64,000 nucleotides of DNA, taken from Thiomicrospira sp. ALE5 (GTDB lineage: Bacteria > Pseudomonadota > Gammaproteobacteria > Thiomicrospirales > Thiomicrospiraceae). The DNA is taken from NCBI RefSeq assembly GCF_900112445.1, contig NZ_FOYY01000003.1, positions 569,960 through 633,959 on the forward strand, in the 5' to 3' direction. Of this stretch, positions 7,880-17,835 are shown one piece after another; position 1 is the first letter of the stretch, and every line of letters starts with the position of its first letter. The notes under the pieces were generated by a model. The model was not told the origin of the DNA, did not search any database, and saw only the letters and a program-made list of their open reading frames with translations. The position numbers and the translations under genes were made by a program.

Positions 7880-9325
7880 TTAGTTGACCCGCGCTTGGTG
7901 GCACCGCCAAGCGTAACCCAAATACACCAGCACACCTATCATTAAGATCAATAATGTACACACCCAGCCTAAGGCTAAATTAAACGCAAAGACTGCCAAG
8001 ACTGCAAATGGCGTAATATAGCGCAGGCTCATGTCAAACAAACCTTCTGCCAGTTGACTCGAAAAACGAACCACCTCTTTGCGCTTTGTTTTTTGCCAAG
8101 TCCATGCGGCAAAAACGCCAATTAATAATCCACCTAATGGCAACATTAAACTTGATGTTAAAAAGTCCAGTGTTCCAAAAATATTACGCTCACCAAAGAT
8201 ATAAATACTTTCCCAGTAATTAAATGAAAGCACCGTTCCCAAGCCAACAAACCAGGTTAGTCCACCAAGCAATGCCGTAGCTTGAATCCTACTCAAACGC
8301 CCTTGCTGCTCCACCCAACTAACCGCAGGTTCAAGTAGTGAAATGGATGAGGATAACGCTGCCATCACAACCAATAAGAAAAACAAACTCCCAAAAAACC
8401 AACCCCCCGCCATTTGACCAAACGCGATTGGTAAGGTTTGGAACAGCAGACCTGGTCCAGCACCGGGTTCAAGTGCATTGGCAAATACAATTGAGAACAC
8501 AATCAAACCAGCAATAATAGCAATTAAGGTATCCATCACAACTATCCATACACTGGCTTGGACGATTGACATTTTACGACCGACATAAGCGCCATAGGCC
8601 ATCATCGTGCCCAAACCAATACTCAGGGTAAAAAAAGCATGCCCCATTGCTACCAAAACAGCATTCCAAGTGAGCTGACTAAAATCGGGACGAAACATAA
8701 AACTGACACTTTGACCAAAGCTGCCCGTCATGGTGGCATAACCCAATAAGATCAGCAAAATCAGCATCAGCCCGGGCATCATTAGGTTAATCGCTTTTTC
8801 TAATCCCGCTTGAACACCGCGGGCCACAATAAGTACCGTAAGCAATATAAATACACTGTGCCAAAAACCTAACACCCAAGGACTGGCTACTTCACTATCA
8901 AACAGTGCTTGAGCTTCACTGGCATCCATGGCTAAAAAACCACCTTGAACACTTTTAACAAAATAAGCTAAAGCCAAACCCGCGATGACGGCATAAAAAG
9001 AAAGAATTAATAGACCCGCAGCGACTCCATTAGCCCCTAAACCCGCCCATGCTTTAGAGGCTTTATTGGCCAAAGCATTATTTAGCATGGCCTGAATAGG
9101 ATTTGCCTTACCTGCACGACCCAGGCTAATTTCTGCAATTAAAATAGGTAAGCCAATTAACACAATACAGGCTAAGTAAACTAAAACAAATGCGCCACCA
9201 CCATTATCCCCAGCAATATAGGGAAACTTCCATATATTGCCCAACCCCACCGCTGATCCCACAGCGGCCATAATAAACACCCATTGTGATGACCAAACCG
9301 GGATGGAAACTTTCGTTTGCGCCAT
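7880..9325 (-). CDS. Neurotransmitter:sodium symporter (NSS/SNF) family transporter
   Basis: The 481-residue protein has about twelve membrane segments and the family signature early on: VGSAVGLGNIWKFPYIAG followed by NGGGAFVLVYL. These match the sodium- and substrate-binding unwound helix 1 region of LeuT-type transporters. Bacterial members import amino acids or related amines with sodium; the substrate here is unknown. It converges with the cyclic-nucleotide-domain gene, and the 43-base gap contains one CAGGCCTG palindrome. It diverges from murB across about 60 bases. Confidence 0.93.
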   Translation of the reverse strand: MAQTKVSIPVWSSQWVFIMAAVGSAVGLGNIWKFPYIAGDNGGGAFVLVYLACIVLIGLPILIAEISLGRAGKANPIQAMLNNALANKASKAWAGLGANGVAAGLLILSFYAVIAGLALAYFVKSVQGGFLAMDASEAQALFDSEVASPWVLGFWHSVFILLTVLIVARGVQAGLEKAINLMMPGLMLILLILLGYATMTGSFGQSVSFMFRPDFSQLTWNAVLVAMGHAFFTLSIGLGTMMAYGAYVGRKMSIVQASVWIVVMDTLIAIIAGLIVFSIVFANALEPGAGPGLLFQTLPIAFGQMAGGWFFGSLFFLLVVMAALSSSISLLEPAVSWVEQQGRLSRIQATALLGGLTWFVGLGTVLSFNYWESIYIFGERNIFGTLDFLTSSLMLPLGGLLIGVFAAWTWQKTKRKEVVRFSSQLAEGLFDMSLRYITPFAVLAVFAFNLALGWVCTLLILMIGVLVYLGYAWRCHQARVN

Positions 9326-9384
9326 GGCTTTTCCTTTATAATAATTGCATTTTTAACAGCATTTTATAACAAGTTCATACGGCC

Positions 9385-10407
9385 ATGCACATTCAAGCCA
9401 ATTTTCCTCTCACTCAACTTAATAGCTTTCATATTAAAGCCAAAACACGCTACCTTGTGGAGCTTGATAAACAAAGTGATATCCGCGTGCTGCGCTCAGA
9501 TCCAAAACTCGCTTCTTTGCCTTGGACAATCTTAGGCGATGGGAGTAATGTGCTTTTAACCCACGATATTGAAGGGGTTGTTTTACGCTGTCGCTATAAT
9601 AAGATCAAAATAGTAAAAGAGGATGAAGACGGGGTCTGGCTATCGGTAGGTGCGGGCATGAACTGGCACGAATTAGTCGAATATACCATCAATCAGGACT
9701 GGTGGGGGCTTGAAAACTTAGCTTATATCCCTGGCACGGTTGGAGCCGCACCCGTGCAAAATATTGGCGCTTATGGTGCTGAGGCGCGTGATACCATCAC
9801 ACGTGTGCAAGCACTCAATATTTTTGATGGTGAACGTATTGAATTTCGCAATAGTGACTGTGAATTTGGTTACCGCACCAGTATTTTTAAACAAGAATAT
9901 CAAAACCGCCTATTATTACATCGGGTTACTTTTAGATTGCGTAAACGCCATGCTGGGCAGGCCAACTTAGTTTATGAACCGCTAAAAATAGCGGTTCATA
10001 GTTTAGAAAAACCTGACCTGTCACCACGTGATATTTTTGAAGCCGTCATTGCGATTCGACAAAAACGACTCCCTGATCCTAAATACATGGGTAACGCGGG
10101 TAGTTTTTTCAAAAACCCGATTATCGACAATGACTACTTTGAAAGTTTACTCAATGAGTTCAAGACTATACCTCACCATCGCACACTTGACGGTCAGATT
10201 AAAATTCCCGCTGCCTGGCTAATAGAACGAAGTGGTGCTAACCAACTCACCGAAGGGCGCGCTGCAGTGTCAGATAAGCATGCTCTAGTGTTGGTTAACC
10301 TGGGCGGAGCGAGTGGCCATGATATTTTAAACTTAGCACATAAGATTCAAGACCAGGTTATGCACCAGTTTGGTATTCATCTAGAACCTGAAGTTAATCT
10401 AATTTAA
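9385..10407 (+). CDS. murB: MurB UDP-N-acetylenolpyruvoylglucosamine reductase
   Basis: MurB reduces the enolpyruvyl group to give UDP-MurNAc in peptidoglycan synthesis. The 340-residue length fits the E. coli-type (type I) enzyme. Visible are the FAD-binding GDGSNVLL (51-58), PGTVGAAPVQNIGAYGAE, the GNAGSFFKNP segment with the catalytic serine that protonates the intermediate, and the C-terminal glutamate in LEPEVNLI. It converges with nagZ, so a synthesis and a recycling enzyme of the same polymer are adjacent. Confidence 0.98.
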   Translation: MHIQANFPLTQLNSFHIKAKTRYLVELDKQSDIRVLRSDPKLASLPWTILGDGSNVLLTHDIEGVVLRCRYNKIKIVKEDEDGVWLSVGAGMNWHELVEYTINQDWWGLENLAYIPGTVGAAPVQNIGAYGAEARDTITRVQALNIFDGERIEFRNSDCEFGYRTSIFKQEYQNRLLLHRVTFRLRKRHAGQANLVYEPLKIAVHSLEKPDLSPRDIFEAVIAIRQKRLPDPKYMGNAGSFFKNPIIDNDYFESLLNEFKTIPHHRTLDGQIKIPAAWLIERSGANQLTEGRAAVSDKHALVLVNLGGASGHDILNLAHKIQDQVMHQFGIHLEPEVNLI

Positions 10408-10433
10408 ACCCCACTATCCTGCGCCGGATGCGC

Positions 10434-11483
10434 TTAAAAGCTGGCTAACTTTGTCTGCATAGACTGAAGAGAATGTTGAGCCGCTTGCCAATCGCTATTT
10501 AACTTGAGCTTATCAAAGCGCCCAACACCTTTACGACCATGCAAACGAATCAAGCGAAGCTGTGACAGTGGATCCTGTGCTTTATCTGAAGCCTGATCTA
10601 ATAGCTTGGGTATTTCTGTTAAGTCATTACAGACCAAAACCAAATCACATCCTGCTTCTAGCGCTAAGGCTACTCGCTCTATAAGGCTACCTTTCGCAAC
10701 CGCCGCCTGCATGCCTAAATCATCACTAATAATCGCACCCTCAAAACCAAGACGCTCTCGCAACACACGCTGTAACCAAAAATGCGAAAAACCTGCAGGC
10801 TCAGCATCACAATCTGAATAAATTACATGTGCGGGCATAATCGCAGATACACCTGCATTGACTAACGCAACAAAAGGTTGCATATCCTGCTGCTCAATAC
10901 TTAAATAACTGCGCGAATCTTCTGCCACACCTAAATGCGTATCGACACTCACATAACCATGCCCAGGGAAATGTTTCGCCACAGCCGCCATGCCGGCTCG
11001 TTGCATACCCTGATGAAACGCTAAAGCTAACTCAGATACCTCATAACCGCTTGCAGCAAAAGCACGATGACTAATCACTTGGTTATGGCCATAGTCAATA
11101 TCTAAGACTGGCGCAAAACTCAAATCAATAGCACAACTTAATAACTCGGTCGCGGCCAACCAGCCAAGCTGCTCAGCAGTAACAAGCCCTTCACGCGTAT
11201 CTTTTGCATAAAGTTCACCTAATGCGGCTATCGGCGGTAAGCGTGTAAATTCACGAGTAAAGCGCTGAACTCGCCCTCCTTCATGGTCTACGCCAATTAA
11301 TAAGCGTGGTTGTCGGATGCTATGAATGTCTGCACATAAACTTTGTAGCTGATTGACTGATTCAAAGTTACGCTGAAATAGAATAACCCCAGCCACCGCT
11401 GGATGGGCTAACCATTCTCGCTCATGCTGTTTCAATCTTGGCCCAGCAATACCTATCATCAAATACCCTAATTGACTCGCCAA
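10434..11483 (-). CDS. nagZ: NagZ beta-N-acetylhexosaminidase
   Basis: This family 3 glycoside hydrolase removes GlcNAc from anhydro-muropeptides during cell-wall recycling in the cytoplasm. Typical segments are LMIGIAGPRLKQHEREWL at the start, GVDHEGGRVQRF, the KHFPGHGYVSVDTHLG loop with the catalytic histidine, and ISDDLGMQAA with the nucleophile aspartate. The frame is open from an ATG at 11552, but those extra 23 residues are unlike the family and overlap the upstream permease. A TTG at 11483 with GGGAG seven bases before it gives 349 residues, close to the usual 341. The stop coordinate is certain and the start is a judgement. It is the last gene of the sucC-to-nagZ run. Confidence 0.93.
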   Translation of the reverse strand: MASQLGYLMIGIAGPRLKQHEREWLAHPAVAGVILFQRNFESVNQLQSLCADIHSIRQPRLLIGVDHEGGRVQRFTREFTRLPPIAALGELYAKDTREGLVTAEQLGWLAATELLSCAIDLSFAPVLDIDYGHNQVISHRAFAASGYEVSELALAFHQGMQRAGMAAVAKHFPGHGYVSVDTHLGVAEDSRSYLSIEQQDMQPFVALVNAGVSAIMPAHVIYSDCDAEPAGFSHFWLQRVLRERLGFEGAIISDDLGMQAAVAKGSLIERVALALEAGCDLVLVCNDLTEIPKLLDQASDKAQDPLSQLRLIRLHGRKGVGRFDKLKLNSDWQAAQHSLQSMQTKLASF

Positions 11484-11520
11484 ACACCTGCTCCCTATCG
11501 CTTGATTGCTGTTGTTATCT

Positions 11521-12321
11521 TCACTTTCGTCTTGATATATCCCGCACATCAAAACGGTCTCGCAATCTATCCCCTAAAATATTGATCGCTAACACCATCA
11601 GTAACAGGGCTAAACCGGGAATCAGCACCAGATGCGGTGCCACCAATAAATAACGCGTGCCCTCTCGTATCATATTACCCAAGGAGGCGGCTGGCGGTTG
11701 CACACCCAGACCCAAAAAAGACAAGCCAGCCTCGGCAATGACTGCACCGGCAAAGCCAAAGGTCGCCTCAACCAACAGCGGTGCACTAACGAGTGGCAAA
11801 ATATGACGACGCATGATGGTCGGCGAGCCAACCCCTAAGGCGCGTGCCGCCATCACATGTTCACGATTTTTAACACTTAGCGTTTGGGCGCGCGTAAGGC
11901 GCGCAAAACCTACCCAGCCCACTGCCGCTAAGGCAATAATGACATTTTCAATACCCGGGCCCAACACGGCGGCCAAGGCAATCGCCAGCAGCAGGCCTGG
12001 AAAAGCCAAAAACACATCAATAACCTTAACCATCATGCGGTCAAACAGACCACCGATATAGCCACTTAATAATCCAAGGCTAATGCCAATGATAGCCGAC
12101 AAGGTCACGACCCCTATCGCCACTAGCAACGAAGTTTGGGCGCCTAACATCAGGCGCTGCCAGACCGGCCGTCCAAGTTCATCATGACCTAACCACTGAC
12201 CAAGGTGCGGCGGCGTTAAGAGTTGGTCAAGATTAACCGCATTGGCACCTTCACCTAAACCAAAGGCCAATAGCGCCATCAACACCCATAACAAAACGAT
12301 GGCGAGTGCTAACTTGATCAT
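11521..12321 (-). CDS. Peptide-type ABC transporter permease (DppC/OppC family)
   Basis: The 266-residue inner-membrane protein has about six hydrophobic segments and the cytoplasmic EAA loop (AARALGVGSPTIMRRHILP) that docks onto the ATPase. The N-terminal periplasmic segment GHDELGRPVWQRLMLGAQTS is typical of DppC/OppC/NikC proteins. Its start overlaps the stop of the DppB-type gene by four bases. No binding protein or ATPase gene lies nearby, so partners must be encoded elsewhere. Neighbouring L,D-transpeptidase and nagZ genes suggest muropeptide uptake, which is inference. Confidence 0.93.
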   Translation of the reverse strand: MIKLALAIVLLWVLMALLAFGLGEGANAVNLDQLLTPPHLGQWLGHDELGRPVWQRLMLGAQTSLLVAIGVVTLSAIIGISLGLLSGYIGGLFDRMMVKVIDVFLAFPGLLLAIALAAVLGPGIENVIIALAAVGWVGFARLTRAQTLSVKNREHVMAARALGVGSPTIMRRHILPLVSAPLLVEATFGFAGAVIAEAGLSFLGLGVQPPAASLGNMIREGTRYLLVAPHLVLIPGLALLLMVLAINILGDRLRDRFDVRDISRRK

Positions 12322-13238
12322 GCTAAACGAATCCTAGGGTCTAACCACGCATAGACCAACTCTGTTAGCGCATTCACCACAATATAGGCCAAACTGATAA
12401 TAAGGATACAGGCCTGCACCACTGGATAATCACGACGCTGAATCGACTCGACAAGCAGCTGACCTAGACCAGGCCAATCAAATACCACCTCGGTAATAAC
12501 CGCTCCCCCTAACAGGGTACCAAGCTGCAAGCCGAGAATAGTCACCACCGGTAACAATGCGTTGCGTAATGCATGCACACCATAAACCCTCGCGCCCGAC
12601 AAGCCCTTAGCTCGCGCAGTACGAATATAGTCTTCATGCCACACTTCGAGTAAGGATGAACGCAGCATGCGCGCTAAAATCGCCGCCAAAGCCGTGCCTA
12701 AGGTCAGCGCCGGCAAAACCCATGCAAGCGGGTGTGCCGCGCCACTCACCGGCAACCAGCCCAACACAATAGCAAACAACAAAATAAACAGCGGACCCAA
12801 CCAAAAATTAGGTATCGACACCCCTAGGAGTGAAATAGACATGGCGGCATAATCAGGCCATCGGCCAGCATAATAGGCGGCAATCATCCCCAAGGGAAAA
12901 GCAATCAACACAGCAATCAATAACGCCATAACCGCCAAATAAGCCGTTAACGGAATCCGCTCCGCCAGAATTTGACTTACAGGCTGCTCAAAATAAAGCG
13001 ATTGCCCTAAGTCTAATCGTAATAATCCCCCAAAATACTGAACATACTGCACCCACAGCGGTTGATCTAAACCTAACTGTGCTCGCAACGCGGCCTCATC
13101 CGCAGGACTGGCCCATTCACCTAGCATTACGGCGACAGGGTCACCAGGTACCAAATGAATCAATAAAAACACTAGGCTACTGACTACCCAAGTAACCAGT
13201 AACGTTGATACGACTAGACGGCTAAGATATCCGGTCAT
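12318..13238 (-). CDS. Peptide-type ABC transporter permease (DppB/OppB family)
   Basis: This is a 306-residue inner-membrane protein with an N-terminal membrane helix followed by HLVPGDPVAVMLGEWAS, a sequence typical of the DppB/OppB/NikB family. It has about six membrane segments and the EAA loop RTARAKGLSGARVYGVHALR. It forms the partner subunit of the DppC-type permease downstream. Four-base overlaps join it to genes on both sides, so all three are translated together. The usual oligopeptide, dipeptide or nickel substrates cannot be told apart from the permease alone. Confidence 0.93.
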   Translation of the reverse strand: MTGYLSRLVVSTLLVTWVVSSLVFLLIHLVPGDPVAVMLGEWASPADEAALRAQLGLDQPLWVQYVQYFGGLLRLDLGQSLYFEQPVSQILAERIPLTAYLAVMALLIAVLIAFPLGMIAAYYAGRWPDYAAMSISLLGVSIPNFWLGPLFILLFAIVLGWLPVSGAAHPLAWVLPALTLGTALAAILARMLRSSLLEVWHEDYIRTARAKGLSGARVYGVHALRNALLPVVTILGLQLGTLLGGAVITEVVFDWPGLGQLLVESIQRRDYPVVQACILIISLAYIVVNALTELVYAWLDPRIRLA

Positions 13239-13717
13239 AATTGAATACTCACCGTTGTGCCTAAGCGAACACGATCAAATAAGCTCACCACATCGGTATT
13301 GCGCATACGAATACAGCCATGGGATGCGGGCCTACCCATTGGCCCTGAATCAGGAGTACCGTGAATATAAATATAGCGACGAAAGCTATCAACCGAACCT
13401 AATCGATTAAAGCCAGGTTGACAACCACAAAGCCACATAATTCGGGTTAAAATCCAATCGCGATGGGGATAGGCTGCGGCTAAAGCCGCGCTATAGATTT
13501 CACCGGTTGGACGTCGTCCAACAAATACACTATTGATTGCTGCGCCAGCGCCAATTTTAGCGCGAATATAATGCTCCCCCAAGGGCGTTTGCATACTGCC
13601 CAGTTGCTGCCCAACGCCTTGCTTGGCACTACTAATCGGGTAGTTCGCAACCGTCAGATCGTCCTCAATCAGTTGCAATTGTTGGGTTGCAAGGTGAATC
13701 AGGATCTGCTGCTGCAC
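13235..13717 (-). CDS. L,D-transpeptidase (YkuD/ErfK family) without signal peptide
   Basis: The C-terminal half contains the complete YkuD active site: His119 (IYIHGTPDSG), then SHGCIRMRN with His133, catalytic Cys135 and Arg137. These enzymes join or edit peptidoglycan peptides, normally in the periplasm. The 160-residue protein starts MQQQILIHLATQQLQL and shows no signal peptide or membrane anchor, so either export uses another route or the enzyme acts on cytoplasmic muropeptides. The stop overlaps the DppB-type permease start by four bases and nadE lies ten bases upstream. Confidence 0.9.
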   Translation of the reverse strand: MQQQILIHLATQQLQLIEDDLTVANYPISSAKQGVGQQLGSMQTPLGEHYIRAKIGAGAAINSVFVGRRPTGEIYSAALAAAYPHRDWILTRIMWLCGCQPGFNRLGSVDSFRRYIYIHGTPDSGPMGRPASHGCIRMRNTDVVSLFDRVRLGTTVSIQL

Positions 13718-13727
13718 AGGTGAGCAC

Positions 13728-15377
13728 TCACTCTAACTTTTCTTGATAACCACTGGTAATCGGATAGCGACGATCGCGACCAAAAGCGCGCATTGACACC
13801 TTAATGCCGGGCGCTGCCTGCCGACGCTTGTATTCATTATGCTGAATCATCGACACAACTCGTTCAATCGTCGCCGCATCGGCCAAATTCGCTGCCAGCA
13901 TTTCGCTCGGTGACAAATCTTGTTCCACATAGGCCGCAATAATTTGATCCAACACGTCATAATCAGGTAACGAATCCTGATCACACTGATCAGGACGCAA
14001 TTCGGCTGAGGGTGGTCGCGTAATGACCCGCTCTGGAATCACCTCGGCGAGACTATTGCGATAACGCGCTAAACGATAAACCCAGGTTTTAGGTACATCT
14101 TTTAACGGCGAAAAACCACCGACCATATCGCCATACAGCGTGCTATAACCCACCGCCGATTCGCTCTTATTGCTGGTTGCCAATACCAATGCGCCATAGC
14201 GATTGGACAGCGCCATCAACAGCGTGCCACGGATACGCGCTTGCAGGTTCTCAGCGGTAATATCAGCCGGTGCATCACCTAAAATCGGAGTTAATAGCTG
14301 ATCATACGCATCATATACCGGCGCAATCGCAATCTGTTCAAAGGCCACGCCTAACAGCTGTGCTTGTTCTTGAGCATCATCAATACTCATTTGGGCGGTA
14401 TAGTGAAATGGCATCATCACTGCTGTAACTCGATCAGCACCTAAAGCATCAACAGCTAAGGCTAACGTAAGAGCAGAATCAATACCGCCAGATAAGCCTA
14501 ACAACACCCCTTTAAAACCATTTTTAAGCGCATAATCACGAATACCCAATTGTAAGGCTTGGTAAACGCGTGCCTCATCTTTAGGTATCTGCGCAAAAGG
14601 GTGCTGACTTCCGCCGAGGTCAGGTTGAGAGTGGTTGGCATTACAATCAAGCTTAATCGGGTAAAGTCCGCTGACAAAGGCATCAGCTTGGCACATCAGC
14701 TCCCCTTTTGCCGACATGGCAAAGGAGGCACCATCAAACACCAGCTCATCCTGGCCTCCCACCTGATTGACATAAATAATCGGCAGGCCTGCTTCAGCGA
14801 TACGCGCGCGCACCACCGCAAGACGATCTTCATGTTTATCAGCGTTAAATGGCGACGCGTTTAACGCTACGATTAACTGAGCGCCGGCTTGCTGCGCCTT
14901 GGCAATCGGTTCTGGATGCCAAATATCTTCACATACGACCAAACCTACCTTGATACCCTGCCAGGGCACCACACAGGGTTCCGTACCCGAACTAAAATAA
15001 CGCTGCTCATCAAAGACACTGTAATTAGGCAGAACCTGTTTGGCATAGCGGGCCATCAACTGGCCACCTTCCAACAAAATCGCACCATTGAATCGCTGAC
15101 CAGATTCATTACACCAAGGAGCGCCTAGAATAACGGCACAATCTTGGGTGTGTTGCGCGATACGCATAAGCGCCGCATTCACTTGCAAATATAAACCATC
15201 ACGCAACAGTAAATCTTCTGGCGGATAACCGATTAAAGTCAGTTCTGGAAATACCACCATATCGGCTTGATACTGCTTTTTAGCCTGAGCAATAGTCTCC
15301 ACAATACGTTGTTCGTTACCGACGATGTCACCCACCAGCGGATTAATTTGCGCCATTACAATGACTAGGTGCGACAT
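13728..15377 (-). CDS. nadE: NadE glutamine-dependent NAD+ synthetase
   Basis: The last step of NAD synthesis is catalysed by this two-domain protein of 549 residues. The N-terminal nitrilase-like glutaminase has the triad Glu45 (FPELTLIGYPPEDL), Lys113 and Cys149 (VCEDIWHPEP). The C-terminal synthetase has the ATP pyrophosphatase loop SGGIDS at 296-301, and STLYGDMVGGFSPLKD further on. It lies one base from the end of sucD and ten bases before the L,D-transpeptidase, within one minus-strand transcript. Confidence 0.97.
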   Translation of the reverse strand: MSHLVIVMAQINPLVGDIVGNEQRIVETIAQAKKQYQADMVVFPELTLIGYPPEDLLLRDGLYLQVNAALMRIAQHTQDCAVILGAPWCNESGQRFNGAILLEGGQLMARYAKQVLPNYSVFDEQRYFSSGTEPCVVPWQGIKVGLVVCEDIWHPEPIAKAQQAGAQLIVALNASPFNADKHEDRLAVVRARIAEAGLPIIYVNQVGGQDELVFDGASFAMSAKGELMCQADAFVSGLYPIKLDCNANHSQPDLGGSQHPFAQIPKDEARVYQALQLGIRDYALKNGFKGVLLGLSGGIDSALTLALAVDALGADRVTAVMMPFHYTAQMSIDDAQEQAQLLGVAFEQIAIAPVYDAYDQLLTPILGDAPADITAENLQARIRGTLLMALSNRYGALVLATSNKSESAVGYSTLYGDMVGGFSPLKDVPKTWVYRLARYRNSLAEVIPERVITRPPSAELRPDQCDQDSLPDYDVLDQIIAAYVEQDLSPSEMLAANLADAATIERVVSMIQHNEYKRRQAAPGIKVSMRAFGRDRRYPITSGYQEKLE

Positions 15378-15378
15378 T

Positions 15379-16263
15379 TTAGTGAGCGCCCATTTCAGTT
15401 AATCTTGCCAAGATCGCCGAACCTAAATCGGTAGGCCGTCGCACAATAGTCACCCCTGCAGCGTCAAGTGCGGCAAACTTGGCTTCTGCTGTACCTTGCC
15501 CTCCGGAGACAATAGCACCGGCGTGGCCCATTCGCTTACCAGCCGGCGCCGTAACACCGGCAATATACGCCACAACAGGCTTGGTCACATGATGTTGAAT
15601 AAACTCAGCGGCTTGTTCTTCAGCTTGCCCGCCAATTTCACCGACCATAATAATCCCAGCCGTGTCAGGGTCTTGTTCAAACAAGGCTAAACAGTCAATA
15701 AAGTTCATACCATGAATAGGATCACCCCCTATCCCGACACAGGTTGATTGGCCTAAACCATTTTGGGTGGTTTGATGAACCGCTTCATAAGTCAAGGTGC
15801 CCGAACGCGATACAATGCCGATTTTGCCCGGCAGGTGAATATGCCCCGGCATAATGCCGATTTTACATTCGCCAGGGGTAATGAGTCCCGGACAGTTCGG
15901 ACCAATTAAATAACTGTTTGATCTTTCTAATACCGCGCGCACCTTCAGCATATCCTGCACCGGAATACCCTCGGTAATACATGCAATGACCTCAATACCC
16001 GCATCAATCGCTTCAATAATAGAGTCGGCAGCATAGGCTGGCGGCACATAAATCATTGAGGCCTGAGCGCCAGTGGTCGCTACCGCCTCTTTAACCGTAT
16101 TAAACACCGGTAAACCTAAATGGGTTTGGCCACCTTTGCCCGGCGTCACCCCACCAACCATCTGCGTACCATAGGCAATAGCCTGCTCAGAATGAAACGT
16201 CCCTTGCTTGCCGGTAAATCCTTGGCAAATCACTTTAGTATGCTGATTGATTAAAATACTCAT
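15379..16263 (-). CDS. sucD: SucD succinyl-CoA synthetase alpha subunit
   Basis: With SucC it interconverts succinyl-CoA and succinate with ATP formation in the TCA cycle. The 294-residue protein has the CoA-binding Rossmann region near its N-terminus ([17 protein letters not shown]) and the phosphorylated His247 in [32 protein letters not shown] is also typical. Its start overlaps the sucC stop by four bases. Succinyl-CoA is also the donor used by DapD earlier in the window. Confidence 0.98.
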   Translation of the reverse strand: MSILINQHTKVICQGFTGKQGTFHSEQAIAYGTQMVGGVTPGKGGQTHLGLPVFNTVKEAVATTGAQASMIYVPPAYAADSIIEAIDAGIEVIACITEGIPVQDMLKVRAVLERSNSYLIGPNCPGLITPGECKIGIMPGHIHLPGKIGIVSRSGTLTYEAVHQTTQNGLGQSTCVGIGGDPIHGMNFIDCLALFEQDPDTAGIIMVGEIGGQAEEQAAEFIQHHVTKPVVAYIAGVTAPAGKRMGHAGAIVSGGQGTAEAKFAALDAAGVTIVRRPTDLGSAILARLTEMGAH

Positions 16264-17435
16264 TGCGCGCCTCCCTGTGATGCTAACTCCACTACGCGCG
16301 CCGCGGCTTGCGCTAAATCATTGGCCGCTTCAATGGATAAACCACTATCCGCTAACATCTGACGCCCTAGTTCAGCATTGGTGCCTTCTAATCTCACCAC
16401 TACCGGCAGGGTTAAACCCACCTCTTTAACCGCAGTAATAATGCCTTCCGCAATTAAATCACAACGCACAATCCCGCCAAAGATATTGACTAAAATCGCC
16501 TTCACTTCGGGGTCTGACAAAATTAATTTAAATGCCGCCGCAACTCGTGCCGGCGTCGTTCCACCACCTACATCTAAAAAGTTAGCCGGCTGACCGCCCT
16601 GTAATTGAATTAAGTCCATGGTGGCCATGGCTAAACCCGCACCATTTACCATACAACCGATATTGCCTTCCAGCGCAATGTAGTTAAGTTGATGGGTGGA
16701 GGCTTCTGCTTCACGCGCATCTTCTTGGCGCATATCACGCTGGGCTAGCAGGCCTGCTTGGCGATAAAGCGCATTGCTATCAATATTGACCTTGGCATCC
16801 AGCGCAATCAGTTGTCCGTCAGCCGTGCTCACCAATGGATTGATTTCCACCTGCATTAAATCGCGCTCAACAGCCAGGGTATAAAGCTGATTTAACCAGT
16901 GTCCAAGTGCTTTGAAAGTGGTGCCCGTTAATCCAAGCGCAAAACCCATTTCACGGGCTTGATAGGGCATTACACCTAATAATGGATCAACGCTAAAACG
17001 GTGGATTTTTTCTGGCTGCTCAGCCGCTACCTCTTCAATATCCATCCCGCCTTCAGAACTCAATACGAAGCAATAGCGTTTAGTCACCCGATCTAACAAC
17101 AAACTTAGATAATATTCATGTTCAATATCGAGCGTTTGCTCAATCAACAAGGCATCAACAGGCAAGGCCTTACCTGCAGTTTGATGGGTGGCGAGTGCAC
17201 TGCCCAACAAACGTTCGGCCGCGGCTTGTGCATCGGTCAAACTCTTTGCCAATACCACCCCGCCCGCTTTGCCGCGCGCGCCCGCATGAATTTGTGCTTT
17301 TACCACACAAGCGTCCGTCGGTAATTGTTGATAAGCATCGGCTAGTTCCGTTAGCGATCTAATAACCTGGCCAGCAGGCACCGGCAAACCATAGTCTGAA
17401 AATAATGCTTTTGCTTGGTATTCATGCAAATTCAT
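16260..17435 (-). CDS. sucC: SucC succinyl-CoA synthetase beta subunit
   Basis: The protein opens [20 protein letters not shown], the standard SucC start, with an ATP-grasp domain (about 1-240; [18 protein letters not shown]) and a C-terminal ligase domain with [18 protein letters not shown]. An in-frame codon at 17498 gives 21 extra residues, but the ATG at 17435 has GGAG ten bases upstream and gives 391 residues against 388 in E. coli. It is the first gene of a minus-strand run continuing through sucD, nadE, the transpeptidase, two permeases and nagZ. Confidence 0.97.
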   Translation of the reverse strand: MNLHEYQAKALFSDYGLPVPAGQVIRSLTELADAYQQLPTDACVVKAQIHAGARGKAGGVVLAKSLTDAQAAAERLLGSALATHQTAGKALPVDALLIEQTLDIEHEYYLSLLLDRVTKRYCFVLSSEGGMDIEEVAAEQPEKIHRFSVDPLLGVMPYQAREMGFALGLTGTTFKALGHWLNQLYTLAVERDLMQVEINPLVSTADGQLIALDAKVNIDSNALYRQAGLLAQRDMRQEDAREAEASTHQLNYIALEGNIGCMVNGAGLAMATMDLIQLQGGQPANFLDVGGGTTPARVAAAFKLILSDPEVKAILVNIFGGIVRCDLIAEGIITAVKEVGLTLPVVVRLEGTNAELGRQMLADSGLSIEAANDLAQAAARVVELASQGGAQ

Positions 17436-17553
17436 GAAACGCTCTTCTCCTAAACGCAAAAAATTAAATAGATTGAAGCTGACGATAACTGATTGCAAAA
17501 TACCGTTAAATTCATCAGAATAAAAATTAAATTACAAATATGGGTCTAAAATA

Positions 17554-17835
17554 ATGCAAGCTATCCTGTTCATTAGCCTAGCTATACTGGTGTTTTTGGT
17601 ATTACGCATGCTCCTCAATCTTATTGTTGAAGCGCGCGAAAAACTTAACTCATCCGACAAGCAGCCAAAACTAGAGGATTCGCAACAAATGGTACGCTGT
17701 GCACACTGCGGGATCCACCTCCCCCAATCAGAAGCCTATTTTGATGGACGTCACACCTATTGCTCGGAGGGCCACATGCGTAAAGGTCCCAAGGTCGCCC
17801 CTAATTCATCCTACACTGATGTAGATGACGATTAA
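17554..17835 (+). CDS. PP0621-family small membrane protein with zinc-type cysteines
   Basis: The 93 residues consist of one N-terminal membrane helix (about 3-25), a short charged linker, and a cysteine motif (RCAHCGIHLPQSEAYFDGRH then YCSEGH) resembling a small zinc-ribbon or MYND-like finger. Proteins of this layout are known as the PP0621 family and have no assigned function. It diverges from sucC and its last four bases overlap the end of the convergent FKBP gene. Confidence 0.8.
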   Translation: MQAILFISLAILVFLVLRMLLNLIVEAREKLNSSDKQPKLEDSQQMVRCAHCGIHLPQSEAYFDGRHTYCSEGHMRKGPKVAPNSSYTDVDDD

